Assembly (NCBI GenBank): GCA_020975725.1
Contig: QXJR01000016.1
Span: 558,001 to 622,000 of the forward strand
DNA from: Picocystis sp. L7
Lineage: Eukaryota; Chlorophyta; Picocystophyceae; Picocystales; Picocystaceae
Reading direction: 5' to 3'
Length of the DNA: 64,000 nucleotides
In this document: positions 1-10,136 of the stretch, piece by piece
Numbering within the stretch: position 1 is the stretch's first letter
How the letters are laid out: each line of letters opens with the position of its first letter
Program-made: the position numbers and the translations under genes
The notes under the pieces: model-generated
Seen by the model: only the letters and a program-made list of their open reading frames with translations
Told to the model about the DNA's origin: nothing
The model's database searches: none

Positions 1-1
1 A

Positions 2-214
2 TTCGAGGAGACCCAGAAGGGCAGGCAAGGCGGAAAGTTTTTAGGGCGCACCAAGGTTCCGTGTCCTGACGCCGAGCGGTACTACACGGAAGAAGATCTG
101 AAAGTGGGCGATCATCTGGTCGTGTTCGGCCGTGAGTATGTCTTGGAATCGTACGATGAATACACGAGAAAGTTCTTTGACAGAGTATCCCCTTGTGTCG
201 ACTGCACGACCTGA
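2..214 (+). CDS. DM10-domain (EFHC1/Rib72-like) flagellar protein, 3' end only
   Basis: The window opens inside a reading frame (phase starting at base 2) that runs 70 codons to a TGA at 212-214. The peptide contains GGKFL, then a YYTEEDLKVGDHLVVFGR segment, then DEYTRKFF. This is the layout of the end of a DM10 domain (GKFL, Y...DF.VG..I.V.GR.F.L.D.DEYT). DM10 domains occur as repeats in EFHC1/EFHC2 and Rib72, proteins on the inner wall of doublet microtubules in cilia and flagella. That role is family knowledge. The stop lies only about 15 residues after the domain, so either the gene ends there or an intron or downstream exon was missed. Its 3' end faces the Rrp7 gene, about 140 bp away. 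If correct, the organism makes flagella at some stage. Confidence 0.6.
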   Translation, partial: FEETQKGRQGGKFLGRTKVPCPDAERYYTEEDLKVGDHLVVFGREYVLESYDEYTRKFFDRVSPCVDCTT

Positions 215-354
215 GAGAGTGGCAATAGTCTCCTGCGTCGACCGGATGAGCTTCGAACTCTTCGTCGGCGCATCATGCGTGGTTTTGCATCCGGTGCACG
301 CGTCCTGCGTGGACCAGGCATGAAGATTCGAGCAGGTGCGTGTACGATCAACCG

Positions 355-1101
355 TTATTGGACTCCAAGGGACGTTCTCTCTGCTTTCATCTGTGCGATC
401 CTTTTCTTGTCGGCTTCGAATCTTTCTCGAAGCAGGATCAGTTCTTCTCTTCGTTTTTCTTTCTTGTGGAATCGATACAGGTGCATCATTTCTCCTTCGG
501 TCTTGACTTTTTTGGCGGCGGAGGCCGCGGCTGCGGTGGACACGGCTCCCACCGCCACTCCGTCTCCATCGGACGTTTTTTTCCTTCCTCGTTTACGCGT
601 GACCATCGTCCATCCTTGATCTTGTTCGTCTTGTTTCCTTTTCTGTTGCTTCTCTTCTTCTTCCTTTCGTTCGAATTCTTCCATCCAGAGGTCCACCTTT
701 CGCATCAGTTCTTGTCTCGGGGGTCTCTCTTGTCGATGTTCCAACACCCAGCCTGCGTTTTCGTCCCGCGAACGCGACGTGTCGTTGATACGGTTGGCAT
801 CGGCTCGATGTTCTACGCGTCCTCGTGCACGGTTCCTTCCTTCTTCCATTGTTTTTTTTTCTCGGCGTTCGTTTCGCATCGTACGTCTCAGTCCCTTGGC
901 TTCTTCGTCTTCGTCTTGTTTTCCTCCTCCACCTCCGGCGGTGGGGGTGCTTCGATTTCGTTCGTTCGTGTGTTCCATCTCTTCGTTGGCGTCGATACGT
1001 GCGACGGCGGTGGGTTCTTCGTCTTCCTTTCGTGCGTTCTTCGGTTTCCTCGCACGCATCCACGGTTTCGTCTTCCTTCGATGGCGCGACTCGACCTCCA
1101 T
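355..1101 (-). CDS. RRP7: Rrp7-like ribosomal RNA processing protein (two exons)
   Basis: The minus-strand frame ends with a typical Rrp7 C-terminal domain: ELMRKVDLWMEEFE, then QGWTMVTRKRGRKK, then LYRFHKKEKRREEL and RERFEADKKRIAQMKAER. Rrp7 (human RRP7A) binds pre-rRNA in the small-subunit processome; the C-terminal helix contacts the UTP-C/CURI complex (family knowledge). I infer one intron at 884-753 (132 nt): donor GTACGATG after an AGAC exon end, acceptor AACGCAG. Splicing keeps phase and gives EEAKGLRRWVLEHRQ, which fits the family better than the unspliced read-through. The ATG at 1101 is the first in the upstream exon, but about 70 residues there are charged and low-complexity. The RRM-like N-terminal domain of yeast and human Rrp7 is not visible, so further 5' exons may exist. 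Confidence 0.72.
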   Translation of the reverse strand: MEVESRHRRKTKPWMRARKPKNARKEDEEPTAVARIDANEEMEHTNERNRSTPTAGGGGGKQDEDEEAKGLRRTMRNERREKKTMEEGRNRARGRVEHRADANRINDTSRSRDENAGWVLEHRQERPPRQELMRKVDLWMEEFERKEEEEKQQKRKQDEQDQGWTMVTRKRGRKKTSDGDGVAVGAVSTAAAASAAKKVKTEGEMMHLYRFHKKEKRREELILLRERFEADKKRIAQMKAERTSLGVQ

Positions 1102-1678
1102 CCGTCCCGACCTTCCCTCGGACGTGGGCAGGTGTTCGATCCCTCTCTTGGTTCCCTTCTTTTTTTTTCTTTTTTTTTTCTTTTTGGTGGAGGGGGGGAT
1201 TGGGACTTGTCTATGGGTTGGACCGGAAAAGGTTCCTTCCTTCGTTCCCTTTCAACCTCCCATCCCGGATCCGATCGGACCCACGGTTGGGGGGATGGGG
1301 GAGGGAGGGAGGGGGATGGTTCGAAACCCATCGAGACAGACCGAGGAATGGAGAGAGGAGAAAGGGAAGACCCGGACCAGGCCATGGGATCCCACCCCCC
1401 GCGAGGGGAGAGGGAGGGGGAGAGGGGAGAGGGGAGAGGGATCGATCCCCCTCCCCCCCACCAGGTCCCACCACCCCCCGAGACGAGACCCGTGGTCGAC
1501 GCCAAGGAAGGGGAAAGGAGAACGGACCAACGAAGGAACCAAGGACAAAAACAAAAACCCATCCATCAAGACCAAAGGAAGACCCGTCCTGCGCGATGAA
1601 AGTGGACGGAAACGATGGTGCAAGTGCCACGACCACCGGAATACACACACACACACACACACAAGCAAGCACGAAAGC
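1102..1678. other. GC-rich low-complexity intergenic stretch
   Basis: Between the Rrp7 start and the SAP30-like stop. It holds a poly-T/poly-C-rich tract (about 1140-1200), purine-rich G/A runs (about 1290-1440) and a short (AC)n run near 1642-1661. Long open frames on both strands reflect base composition; none resembles a known family. It probably contains the Rrp7 promoter and possibly missed 5' exons. Confidence 0.5.
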
Positions 1679-2485
1679 TCACTTGGCGCTGCGTGGACGA
1701 CCGCCACGGGTGCGCTTCGGAGGAGGAGCGTCCGCCACGTACATGGAACTCAAACGCTGCTTCCGAAGGGCGAACGCGAACGCCAACAAGATGTCCTGCT
1801 CGTCCACGTCCTGCACGGGCCACGAACACGCCGACGCAAGATACAGGACCAGGGAACGCACGAAGACGTCCAACCGACGCACCCCGACGAGGAACGACGA
1901 AACGTCAGCCCAAGCGTCGGAACCAACGAAAGAAGCACGAAGAAACGGACAAGGACGCACGTCGACGTCGTCCCATCCCTCCCCCTCTCGCACGCGCACG
2001 CGTGCGCGACAAGCGTCGTCGACGGTCGAACGCACCTGAGAACCGAAGTGTTGGATGATGCCGGGTAGGAGCTGTTCCTTGGTGCCGTTGCTGATGTCTT
2101 CCAGGCGATTGACCCGACGGTACTTGCGCAAGGTCGCCACGTCCAAACGGGAAAAGTCCACGGTGCACTTGGCGCTGCGCCTGCGCTGTCCGTCGACGTC
2201 TTCTTCGCTCGACCCCGTGGCGGTGGAACCCCCGTTGGCGGCGCCGCTCCCTTTGGCCATGCGTTCTCGCAGACCACGCCTCTTGTCCATGTCCCGTCGA
2301 GCGCGAAGCTGTGCAATTCGAGGTGCCGGTGGTTTCCTGTTCCCCACGCCTCCCGCGTACGGTGCAAGGACGTCCAAGCGCTGGACGGACGGTTGCTTCG
2401 ACGCCGCCGCGGGACACCTGTCGTCTCGTCCACCGACCCGAGGGTCGACCTTCCGCGCCACGCACACCTTCGCCTCGGCCTGCAC
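1679..2485 (-). CDS. SAP30-like Sin3/HDAC complex subunit, with a stop-free in-phase intron
   Basis: The recognisable part is the SAP30 Sin3-binding fold: VDFSRLDVATLRKYRR, EQLLPGIIQHFGSQ, then DVDEQDILLAFAFALRK. In animals and plants this domain bridges Sin3 and histone deacetylase (family knowledge). The two halves are split by 75 codons that do not fit the family. Their boundaries are CAG|GTGCGTTC (donor 2035) and CCCGTGCAG|GACG (acceptor ending 1811), giving a 225-nt intron whose length is a multiple of three and which contains no stop. Splicing reads HFGSQDVDEQDILLAF. The start is uncertain: an ATG at 2290 (MDKRRGLRERM) is the more likely initiator, since the in-frame extension to 2485 resembles nothing. 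The C-terminus is basic (PPPKRTRGGRPRSAK), fitting a nuclear protein. Confidence 0.68.
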   Translation of the reverse strand: MQAEAKVCVARKVDPRVGGRDDRCPAAASKQPSVQRLDVLAPYAGGVGNRKPPAPRIAQLRARRDMDKRRGLRERMAKGSGAANGGSTATGSSEEDVDGQRRRSAKCTVDFSRLDVATLRKYRRVNRLEDISNGTKEQLLPGIIQHFGSQVRSTVDDACRARVRVREGEGWDDVDVRPCPFLRASFVGSDAWADVSSFLVGVRRLDVFVRSLVLYLASACSWPVQDVDEQDILLAFAFALRKQRLSSMYVADAPPPKRTRGGRPRSAK

Positions 2486-3307
2486 CGTGCGTTTCGTCGG
2501 ACACGAGCTTCTGGATCCTCTTGGGTCAGCACCACCTCCCTTTCGTCCCTACGTTACCTTCCTTCTTGGGTGTGTTCGTCTCGCCCGCGCCGCATCTCGG
2601 GTGCCGGGACCGCCGACTCGGTCGCATCACTTGTCCATCCCTTCTCTTTCCCCTCCCATCTCCCCCCCGCGTGGTTCCGGTCTCGTGCTACCTGCTCGAC
2701 CCTTCCCCTTCGCGTTCCATCCATCCACGCAGGCGTCGTCGTCTCTTGCGCACCTGCTCTCGCACCCTCCTGTGGCGAATGCACCGGTCGTTCGGTTCCC
2801 TCGTCGCCTCTGGGCTCGTCGTCTCGATGGTTCCCCCCTCCCTCCCTCCCTCCCCCTTACCCACGGGCAGGGAGGGTCGCCGACAGGGAGACCTGGGGGA
2901 GGGGAGTCCAGGAGGGGGACCACACCACGGGGGTACGCCATCGTACGGGACGTACGCGTACGAACGAAAGAGAGAGAGAGGCAGGGATCGAACATCCGCC
3001 GATGCCCGCAGAGGAATCGGACCCCTCCGGAAAGGGGGTGGTAGGGGAAGCTGGGATGCGATTCCTCCGCGGGATGGGCAAGGGAAGGGACCGTCCCTTC
3101 CGGAAGTGGAGACGGTCGAGGCCCGTCGACAGAGAGGGAATATGAAGGACGGAATCCAAACGCAGTTCGCGCCGTTCTTCGAGAAACGACGCGATCGAAC
3201 CGCATCGACAGACCGTTCCAACAAGCATCCCTTGCGGAAGTGGGCGCTCGACGCTCCTGGTCGACGCCGAAGGCGTTGCAAGGATCACGAAACTTCCACG
3301 CGACGCT
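2486..3307. other. Intergenic region, no gene recognised
   Basis: GC-rich with pyrimidine tracts (about 2635-2680, 2826-2860). Overlapping open frames exist on both strands, but their predicted peptides are Arg/Pro/Ser-rich and match no family. It probably contains the 5' flank of the SAP30-like gene and the 3' flank of the nucleoside hydrolase gene. Confidence 0.45.
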
Positions 3308-4540
3308 TCAATCCCTGCTGATCCGGTTCATCGGAGAAACGGCATCCGCACGTTCCACGGCCGCCAGCATCACGTCCCAAAAGGAAGGAACGTCCATGGA
3401 AAACGCCACGTTGACGGTCCTCGGCCTGTCCGGAAACTGGTTGTGGACGTCCACGATCGTCTGACCCAACGACAGCTCGTTGCACGTTTCCACCTCCACC
3501 GCACACATGCGGGTGGTGAACAGGTCAGGACGCAACACGTACGCCACCGCGCAAGGGTCGTGGAGGGGCGGGGATTCGAACCCCCACATCTCCTCGTAGG
3601 AGCTGCGGAAGAACAGCATCAGATCCCGCATGGCCGTGCGAAAGTGGCTCGGTGGCGATTCAATACGTCGAACAATGTCGGGGGATACCAAAGCCGTGTG
3701 GGTGACTTCCAAGGGTACCATGGTCACCCTGCAGTCTGCTTGCATCACAACTCTTGCGGCCTCTGGATCCACCTGGATGTTGAACTCCGCCACTGGACCC
3801 GTGTTTCCCACTCCCATCGCCCCTCCCATGAAGACCACTTCGACCATGGAGACCACGTCAGGATAAGCCATGAATAGCACGGCCACGTTGGTCATGGGTG
3901 CCGTGCACACCAGCCGGATCTTTTCGTGGCCCCCGCGTGCTCGGTGCTGCATGGATATGGCCCGGTACATGGTCTGTGCAAAGTTTACTTCCAACGCCGG
4001 GGTGCATGGGACGGGCAGCTCCGCTCCGTCCAACCCTGTCTCCCCATGTACTTCGGCACACGTCTTCGAGTGTCTGAGAAGCGGACGGGCGGATCCGGCG
4101 ACTACCGGAACGTCTGGTGTTCCACAGGCTTCGAGCACGCTCCTCGCGTTGTAGGTGGTCTTCTCGAGGGTTTGATTGGCCTGCACGGTGCTGATTCCTA
4201 TCAAGTGCAGGTTCTCGCTGTGCACGGCCAGAAGGATGGCCAAGCAATCGTCGTGTCCCGGATCGCAATCCAACCAAACCGCCACTCTACCTTTTGCCCT
4301 GCACCACCGTTGGGAATCCTCCTCCGAGGCGCGGCAATGCCCGTTCTCCGCGACGTCGCGTTGTGGGACCGACACCCCGTCGTCTTCGTCCCTACGTTCT
4401 CTTGCCTTGCGCTTTCGTGCATCGATCTTGGCCTTGGAGTCCTCCAACTGCTTGTGCTGTCCCACCGCGTATCCGACGATCCATCCCACGCACGCGCTCC
4501 CCACCAGCGCCGCGACTGCGCGTCGCCAAGGCGCGCGCAT
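3308..4540 (-). CDS. Inosine/uridine-preferring nucleoside hydrolase (IUNH family), membrane-anchored or secretory
   Basis: Intact frame of 410 codons from the ATG at 4540. Family hallmarks are clear: the calcium/ribose-binding DCDPGHDD loop near residue 90 (canonical DTDPGxDD), the AEFNIQVDPEAA segment, and HDPCAVAYVLRPDLF near the C-terminus carrying the catalytic-region His-Asp. The enzyme hydrolyses the N-glycosidic bond of purine and/or pyrimidine ribonucleosides to base plus ribose, in nucleoside salvage (family knowledge). I chose 4540 rather than the longer frame to 4690 because it starts MRAPWRRAVAALVG, a basic N-terminus followed by a hydrophobic segment of about 18 residues. That looks like a signal peptide or type II signal anchor, unlike the cytosolic plant enzymes. 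Substrate preference cannot be read from sequence. The Ssu72 stop lies 169 bp upstream, on the same strand. Confidence 0.88.
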   Translation of the reverse strand: MRAPWRRAVAALVGSACVGWIVGYAVGQHKQLEDSKAKIDARKRKARERRDEDDGVSVPQRDVAENGHCRASEEDSQRWCRAKGRVAVWLDCDPGHDDCLAILLAVHSENLHLIGISTVQANQTLEKTTYNARSVLEACGTPDVPVVAGSARPLLRHSKTCAEVHGETGLDGAELPVPCTPALEVNFAQTMYRAISMQHRARGGHEKIRLVCTAPMTNVAVLFMAYPDVVSMVEVVFMGGAMGVGNTGPVAEFNIQVDPEAARVVMQADCRVTMVPLEVTHTALVSPDIVRRIESPPSHFRTAMRDLMLFFRSSYEEMWGFESPPLHDPCAVAYVLRPDLFTTRMCAVEVETCNELSLGQTIVDVHNQFPDRPRTVNVAFSMDVPSFWDVMLAAVERADAVSPMNRISRD

Positions 4541-4709
4541 GGTCGGATTCCGAACGAGCCAGACGCTTCCCTCGGGCAGTCCGAGGAGGGTTGGTTCATG
4601 GAATGCAGAAGAATGGGGGAAAGAGAAAGCGGAAGAGGACCACCTCGTGCGATGGACCCATTGGATGGTTCGTTTATTGGCAGGATGCATGCGACCGAAG
4701 CGGCACGAT

Positions 4710-5621
4710 TCAGCCGAAGTGGACCGTGTACAACAAGTGCTTGCCTGTGTCCTCGGTGAATTTCTGCACGATGGATTCGATCTCGTCTTCCCAATCCTCC
4801 TCCGAACGCAGGTACTCGCAGAGCTTCAGTGCCAACGGGGCGGCAGCAGCAGCTTCGCTGTGATTGTCTTTGGTCTCGAGATTCACCACCAGGATGGGCC
4901 TGAGGGAGCTCGTGCCACGACTCTGCAAATCTTCCACCACTCGATCGAACACGCGTTCTTCGAAGGCCACCACCACATCGAAATCGATGGGTTCGTAGTC
5001 CTGCCATCTCTCCGGTGCGGCCTTGATCGATGCGTTCCGTTCCAGCATCTGCAGCAACCCCGTCTTCGTGTACCTGTCGAAACGTTCGTGTTCCGAGGTC
5101 GAGGTAGGAATCTCCAGCGTCAGGTCACGCGCACTCGCACCTGCCGCTCCGAAATCCGCCGGACGAGGTCGTGTACGCGCACAATTTCTCGTCTTTCTCG
5201 ATCAGATCCTTTCGCATCGTCTCGTAAGGTGTGCCGAACGGATAGACGTTCGGTTCCTTCGCACTCTTCCTGCACGACCCATCACGTCCCTCCGTCAGCC
5301 ACCGTCGCAGGGGTGGATCGCACGACGCAGCATGGGACGCGTTTCAATGCCTTTCGTTCATCTGGCTCCAGGCACGCACCCTGGCAGCTTGACTTGTTGT
5401 CCAACCCCGAAAGATTCGACCTGTGTCTCGCGTGCGTAGAGGTCCACCACGCAACCGTCAGCGCTGGCCTCCTTCGTCGTTCGATCCCTCTCCTTCCTTC
5501 TCCGATCGCCTTCCTTCCATTCCTACGCCTTTCCCACCTCGAACCCATGGTCTCGAAGTGCAGCATGTGCTTCCATGCTTCGGTTTTGGTTGGAAGCACA
5601 GACCATGGCGAACCGCATCAT
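4710..5621 (-). CDS. SSU72: RNA polymerase II CTD phosphatase Ssu72 (four exons)
   Basis: Rebuilt from four exons: 5621-5538, 5420-5380, 5269-5177 and 5073-4710, total 582 nt, 193 residues, matching the usual length of about 194. Exon 1 carries the catalytic VCASNQNRS loop (C-x5-R-S of low-molecular-weight-type phosphatases). Exon 2 gives SFGVGQQVKLPG, exon 3 EPNVYPFGTPYETM, and exon 4 LLQMLERN, CEERV-like VAFEERVFD and DNHSEAAAA. All align in order with Ssu72. The introns are 117, 110 and 103 nt with donors GTGGGA, GTGCGT and GTACAC, and all three junctions keep phase. Ssu72 removes phosphate from Ser5/Ser7 of the CTD within the cleavage and polyadenylation factor in the nucleus (family knowledge). 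The start could be either of two adjacent ATGs (5621 or 5618). Confidence 0.93.
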
Positions 5622-8600
5622 GCCTCGTGGCCTTTCTCGTCCACTTGGGAGGGAGGGAGTTTGTTCTCCACCGGGACGTCCGAAGGAGATCCGAGGGGAT
5701 CGAGAGGAGGCAATCCGAACGAAGAAAGGCAACAAGCCACCGTGGATCGGAACGGGACCGAACGAGAACGTTCCTTCTCGAAATGGATCCATGAAACAAG
5801 AAACGGAACACACACTTGCGAACAACGTGCCAACGACCAGAAAAGCCTCCCGCGTCTTTCGTTCGATAGGGGGCAATGGTAAAGCCGACGCCAAGACTGC
5901 CCTTTTCTGACTTGAAAACGCGGCTTCATGCACCACCGTTTCCCCCCTCCCAAGCTTTTGCATAGTGGCACAGAGACGCATTGACGCATCACATCAGCGG
6001 CCGATCACTCGCTCCCTAGGCACTCCCACCGATTTCCAACGAGCAAGAAAAAAACGTGCGCGTGCCCACACTTGCGCAAGACGTCCTTTTCTGCCGATAC
6101 ACCTCGACGGCAAGCGCCGTGCGCTTTCGTTCATATGCAAGGGCAAGACACATTACAAAGATACCGTGTCATCGTCGATTTCGCAATGTGGCATCGGGAT
6201 GATACCGAAGACAAGGTGTTGAGGTTGTAGCTCTTCCCACCAACAATTCGTTCAATCATCTGTAGATTCCTTTCAATAATATCTCTTGTCCAAAGACAAG
6301 GTCGGAAGACAAATTCTTCGCGCGAAGGGTGGCCCTTCCGCTTCAGATGTACACCCGTAGAGTCCGCCTCGATACGTCCAATGTGTGCGTACAACCAAGC
6401 ACAAAATATTGCAGCGAACGATCACGAGTGTCGTCCACACGCAACGTCTCTAGATCACACAAGGCAGATTTGCGAATGCTACGTTGGTGTTCTTCCGTGC
6501 TCTTCGTTCGTTCAACATACGGTAAGTTTCCCCAAGGATGACGAAGTCGACCATAGAAGCGATTTTGTAGGGTTCATTCTTCTACTTTGTCTGCCCGACA
6601 CCTCGTGCCTTAAAACAAGATCCCTTCATGAACGAACTTTCGAAACTTAAGCTAAGCTTTGCGCTTTGTGTTGCGAGTCATGACTCGTCGGAGCATGGAT
6701 CAAAGTTGCCATGGAGAACCTACGTTTGCGCAAAGCGGACACAAGGACTGGGGGAGGGCTTGGGAGAAACTTACAACCATTTGGTGATGGGGACGAGGTG
6801 GACGTTGTTCTACGATATCGGTGCACCGCCAAGGCTAAGCATCCGAGAAGGTATACATCTTCAAGTGGTCATTGCCATGCCGCCACAACTTATAGAGCCA
6901 TGCGTCGCCAATGGATTTGGCATACGTTACAATGCTAATTCGCACAAGGAAGCTTGGCGACCTCATATTTCTAACGAAAGGTGCCTCTCTATATTTCACT
7001 CCTATATTGTGGTCATCGTCGATTTTTGCATACAAGCTCATTGAACCATTGGCGAGGTGCTCACACAAGGAAGGCCATATGCGAAACGTGCTCCAAAAGA
7101 GTGATAATTCATCTTCAAACCATCGATATTTTCATCATGCGTGGCTTTGTGCACAATTGATGAGATAGCAGTAGTGGTGAATTCTTGGATACCTCCCCTC
7201 TCCGATCGACGGTAGTCGTAGAAAGCTATAGGCCTATCACTGCGAAGATAATCAAATGCAACCAAAGTACGGAATATTGCGGGTTTTCCATGACAAGCTT
7301 GCGACAACAGTAGAGTTGAATTGAACTTGCACAAGGCCTTGCAAGGCCATCTAAGAATCGGAGTTCATTGCAACAGACTAGGCGCCAATTGACTTGCCTT
7401 AAATTCCACCAGAGGGTGGAGGTCCCATGCCATCCGGCAATCTTGGAGGCCATTGATGCAGCACCTTTCGAGTGTTCCGGGCAAGACGGGGAGAAACACA
7501 GAGGCACTGTGCTCGTGGGGGCTTTGTTAACTTTCGAACATCGGATCGTCAAGAATGTAAGCGAGGGATGCGTGAGTGTGCCTCCTGGGTGGATCGATTG
7601 CAGTGATGGGACTGCCACGTACAACCAGCCGTGGAGCGAGGCTATGTAAAACGAATTCGAATCCAAGGGTGAAGATAAAAGTTAGATCTCGGAAGACACT
7701 TGGCTGTCCAATCGCGTGTTCCATCTCCATGCCCGTATCTGATAGAATGTTCATGGCTGAAAACAACTGCTCAACAAAAGCATGCATTTGCCCGCCTCGC
7801 ATAGGATTCCTCTTGATTGCATGCCGGTCATGACTTTTTCTCAGAGTCAAACCCTACACAACGAACGGGATGCCGTGAGTCTTCTCAAAGGCATTATCAC
7901 TGTAGACAGGAAGGCCATATGCAACAATTTTTCATGTTGCTTTCAGCTCCACAAATCAAGCAAGAGTGACAGTTCCCGAATGCGCGGCTTCGAATTCTGC
8001 ACGCATCGGAGAGACGCTTTGCAAGCCGGGAGATTCCACACGCTGAAGGTTCGTGCTCCCCGGAAGCCAAGGAGGGTGTTGCTCATTCTCGCGGACGACT
8101 GGCCTCTTTCCTCTGCTCTGTCATCCATCATCAAAGGCCACGAAGCGCTAGACGCAACCGATGGCAGCGTCGATCAACTCGCAGGTTACTTTTCCTGGTG
8201 GACTCATTGGAATGATGGGAGTGTACGTCAGGTTGTTCCATTTTCGAATCCACCCAGGCCAAGGGGAGAGCAGAGATACCCAACCACGGTCAGGGAGGTC
8301 TCAGCCAGTTGAAGGGCATGCACATACGGAGGATGGGATTGGGTTCGGCTTACAACTCCAACCACGCAGAGCCCAAGAGAATGGGGTCCCAGGGACACCT
8401 ACATCAACGATGTGAGAGGACGTTGCTGTGTCTTCCCCCTCCCCCCCCCAAAACCACCCCAAGACAATGCATCAAAACTTGCCATCCTCTATGCAGGCAC
8501 ATCAATGTCGGAGCTCAAAAATTTGATGGTTGGATGCGCGTTCATAAGCCATCGACACTGTCCGGTACAAAATTCGAGGGCTCAGGCAGCAATACCATTT

Positions 8601-8763
8601 CCGACGAAGCTTGGGACAGACAAGGCAGAGCAGTGGACCGACGGCGACTGCACTCTGCCACGCCTGTAGTAATGCTACAAGCATCGCTTTCTCGTTTCGT
8701 CCTTTGATTCGAGACTTTCAAACACAGGGAAAGGCACGAACAGCCCTGGTATTCAGATGCCAG
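5622..8763. other. 3.1 kb AT-richer stretch without a recognisable gene
   Basis: Base composition shifts from GC-rich to near-balanced or AT-rich around 5.9 kb and returns near 8.8 kb. All open frames are short (under about 180 codons), overlap on both strands and resemble no family I know. A short similarity, GGAAGGCCATATGC, occurs twice (about 7068 and 7910). The segment may be decayed transposon DNA, but I cannot assign a family. The first few hundred bases should contain the Ssu72 promoter. Confidence 0.4.
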
Positions 8764-9897
8764 TCATTGTGCCCCACAGAAGAAATGGTGGCACTGGATG
8801 ATGTGGTCCACCAGTCTCCCTTCTAATCGTGGCTCGTCCTCCCTCCGCTCGATCCGTGTCTCCGATCCATCCTTTGCATAGACGACCACAAGATCGTCTC
8901 TTGTCTCTAGCTGATTGGCAACGACCGCATGCACGCCATACCTCTGCATGGCCCTTTCTGCGTGTTCCTGCAGCAGTGCCTGCTCCGTTTCCAGCTTGAA
9001 GGACACGACCATGGCTTCAGGACACCATGCGCTTCGTAGCACCCCGAGCATCTTGGGCGAGGCCCTCAGCGCAATGCAGAGCGGTCCTTTGGACGAGGAG
9101 ATCTTGTGTTCAGGCATGGCAGACCAGGGCAAGTAAAAGTCTGACACCGCCGCTGCGAGGAAAAACATCACCGCTGTCCCCAGCGGACGCACAGCGGTTG
9201 CCACTGCTCGCAAGGCTGCGAGGTAGTCGAATATGGTGGTGAATTCCACTTCGAGTACGTTTTCTTCGTCGTTTCCGCGTGCATTTGGGGTGCTGTCCAA
9301 GCTGGCTTGTGGACGTGGTGGGACTGCTGCTTCCACGTCCACGGCACGTGCTGGCGCCACGCGCACGACGTTGGCTCCGGATGCACCTACTCTCGCGCAG
9401 GATCCAGTCCTACGCAGGAACACCACGCAATAGTCTCGTTCCGCGAACGAAGAGGCGCTGCATGCACCTCTCGTTCCGCGGCTGAAGTTGTCCACGAATC
9501 GGACGCACCTTCTTTCGAGTGGCACGGCGGTTCCTCCGCTGGTCACCACCACCACGCGTTTGTGCAGCTTCTTGGCGCGTGACGCAAGCTTCGCCACCTT
9601 GTCTTTGGTGGCACGTGCCAGCTCGGATGCGGAAGGCGGTGCATCGGCGAAGAATTCGCTGGGTGTCGGCGGTCTTTCCCATCCGTTCGGGACGTGGAAT
9701 CCACGTGGATCGTTTCCGACCCCGTCGTTCCCTTCCGTCTCTTCTTGTCGTTTCACTTGTTCTTCGAGCGCCCTCTCCACCTCTTCCAATGCCATCACTG
9801 CGTTTTGCAGCATGGCATGCACGTCTCCATCCTCCTCGTCTTCCCATCCGCTTTCGCTTCCCGTGCGAACGAGTGATCCTTCGGTGGTGTCGGACAT
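8764..9897 (-). CDS. PPCS: Phosphopantothenate-cysteine ligase (CoaB-type, eukaryotic PPCS)
   Basis: 377 residues from the ATG at 9897 (MSDTTEGS); an in-frame GTG at 9930 is ignored. The conserved block starts near residue 112: [32 protein letters not shown] (nucleotide-binding region), then [11 protein letters not shown] and [13 protein letters not shown], ending with a C-terminal VVANQLETR segment. It condenses 4'-phosphopantothenate with cysteine in coenzyme A synthesis, normally in the cytosol (family knowledge). Like plant and animal enzymes it lacks the CoaC decarboxylase domain fused in bacteria. The N-terminal ~110 residues are an acidic, coiled-coil-like extension ([16 protein letters not shown]) not usual for the family. 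It lies about 240 bp downstream of the FZL stop, on the same strand. Confidence 0.9.
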   Translation of the reverse strand: MSDTTEGSLVRTGSESGWEDEEDGDVHAMLQNAVMALEEVERALEEQVKRQEETEGNDGVGNDPRGFHVPNGWERPPTPSEFFADAPPSASELARATKDKVAKLASRAKKLHKRVVVVTSGGTAVPLERRCVRFVDNFSRGTRGACSASSFAERDYCVVFLRRTGSCARVGASGANVVRVAPARAVDVEAAVPPRPQASLDSTPNARGNDEENVLEVEFTTIFDYLAALRAVATAVRPLGTAVMFFLAAAVSDFYLPWSAMPEHKISSSKGPLCIALRASPKMLGVLRSAWCPEAMVVSFKLETEQALLQEHAERAMQRYGVHAVVANQLETRDDLVVVYAKDGSETRIERREDEPRLEGRLVDHIIQCHHFFCGAQ

Positions 9898-10136
9898 GGC
9901 GTTGGTCCCGTTCGGATGGATGATATGCACCAGGAGGTTCCCGATGCATCGAACCCAGCTCCGGGGGGTTTCGAAAGGAGGAACCTACCCCTTGTGGTCC
10001 TTTCGGGTTGGAAGATCCACGGTACACACTCCATCCGATCCCATCGAAGGAAGGATGGATGGAGGGATGGAGAGAAAGGAAGGCATCCGATCCCATCGAA
10101 CGAAAGAAAGAAACGAGGAAGGACAAGCAACGTTGG

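Noticed and set aside
1642-1661. (AC)n run as a possible regulatory site
   Set aside because: A short microsatellite in intergenic DNA with no supporting signal.
340-2068. Several very long plus-strand open frames over the Rrp7 and SAP30-like region
   Set aside because: They are antisense to recognisable domains and encode repetitive Arg/Pro/Ser peptides; GC-rich DNA leaves stop-free frames by chance.
3575-3600. GGGGATTCGAACCCCCAC, like a tRNA T-arm
   Set aside because: It lies inside the conserved nucleoside hydrolase coding region (WGFESPP) and no acceptor, D or anticodon arms can be folded around it.
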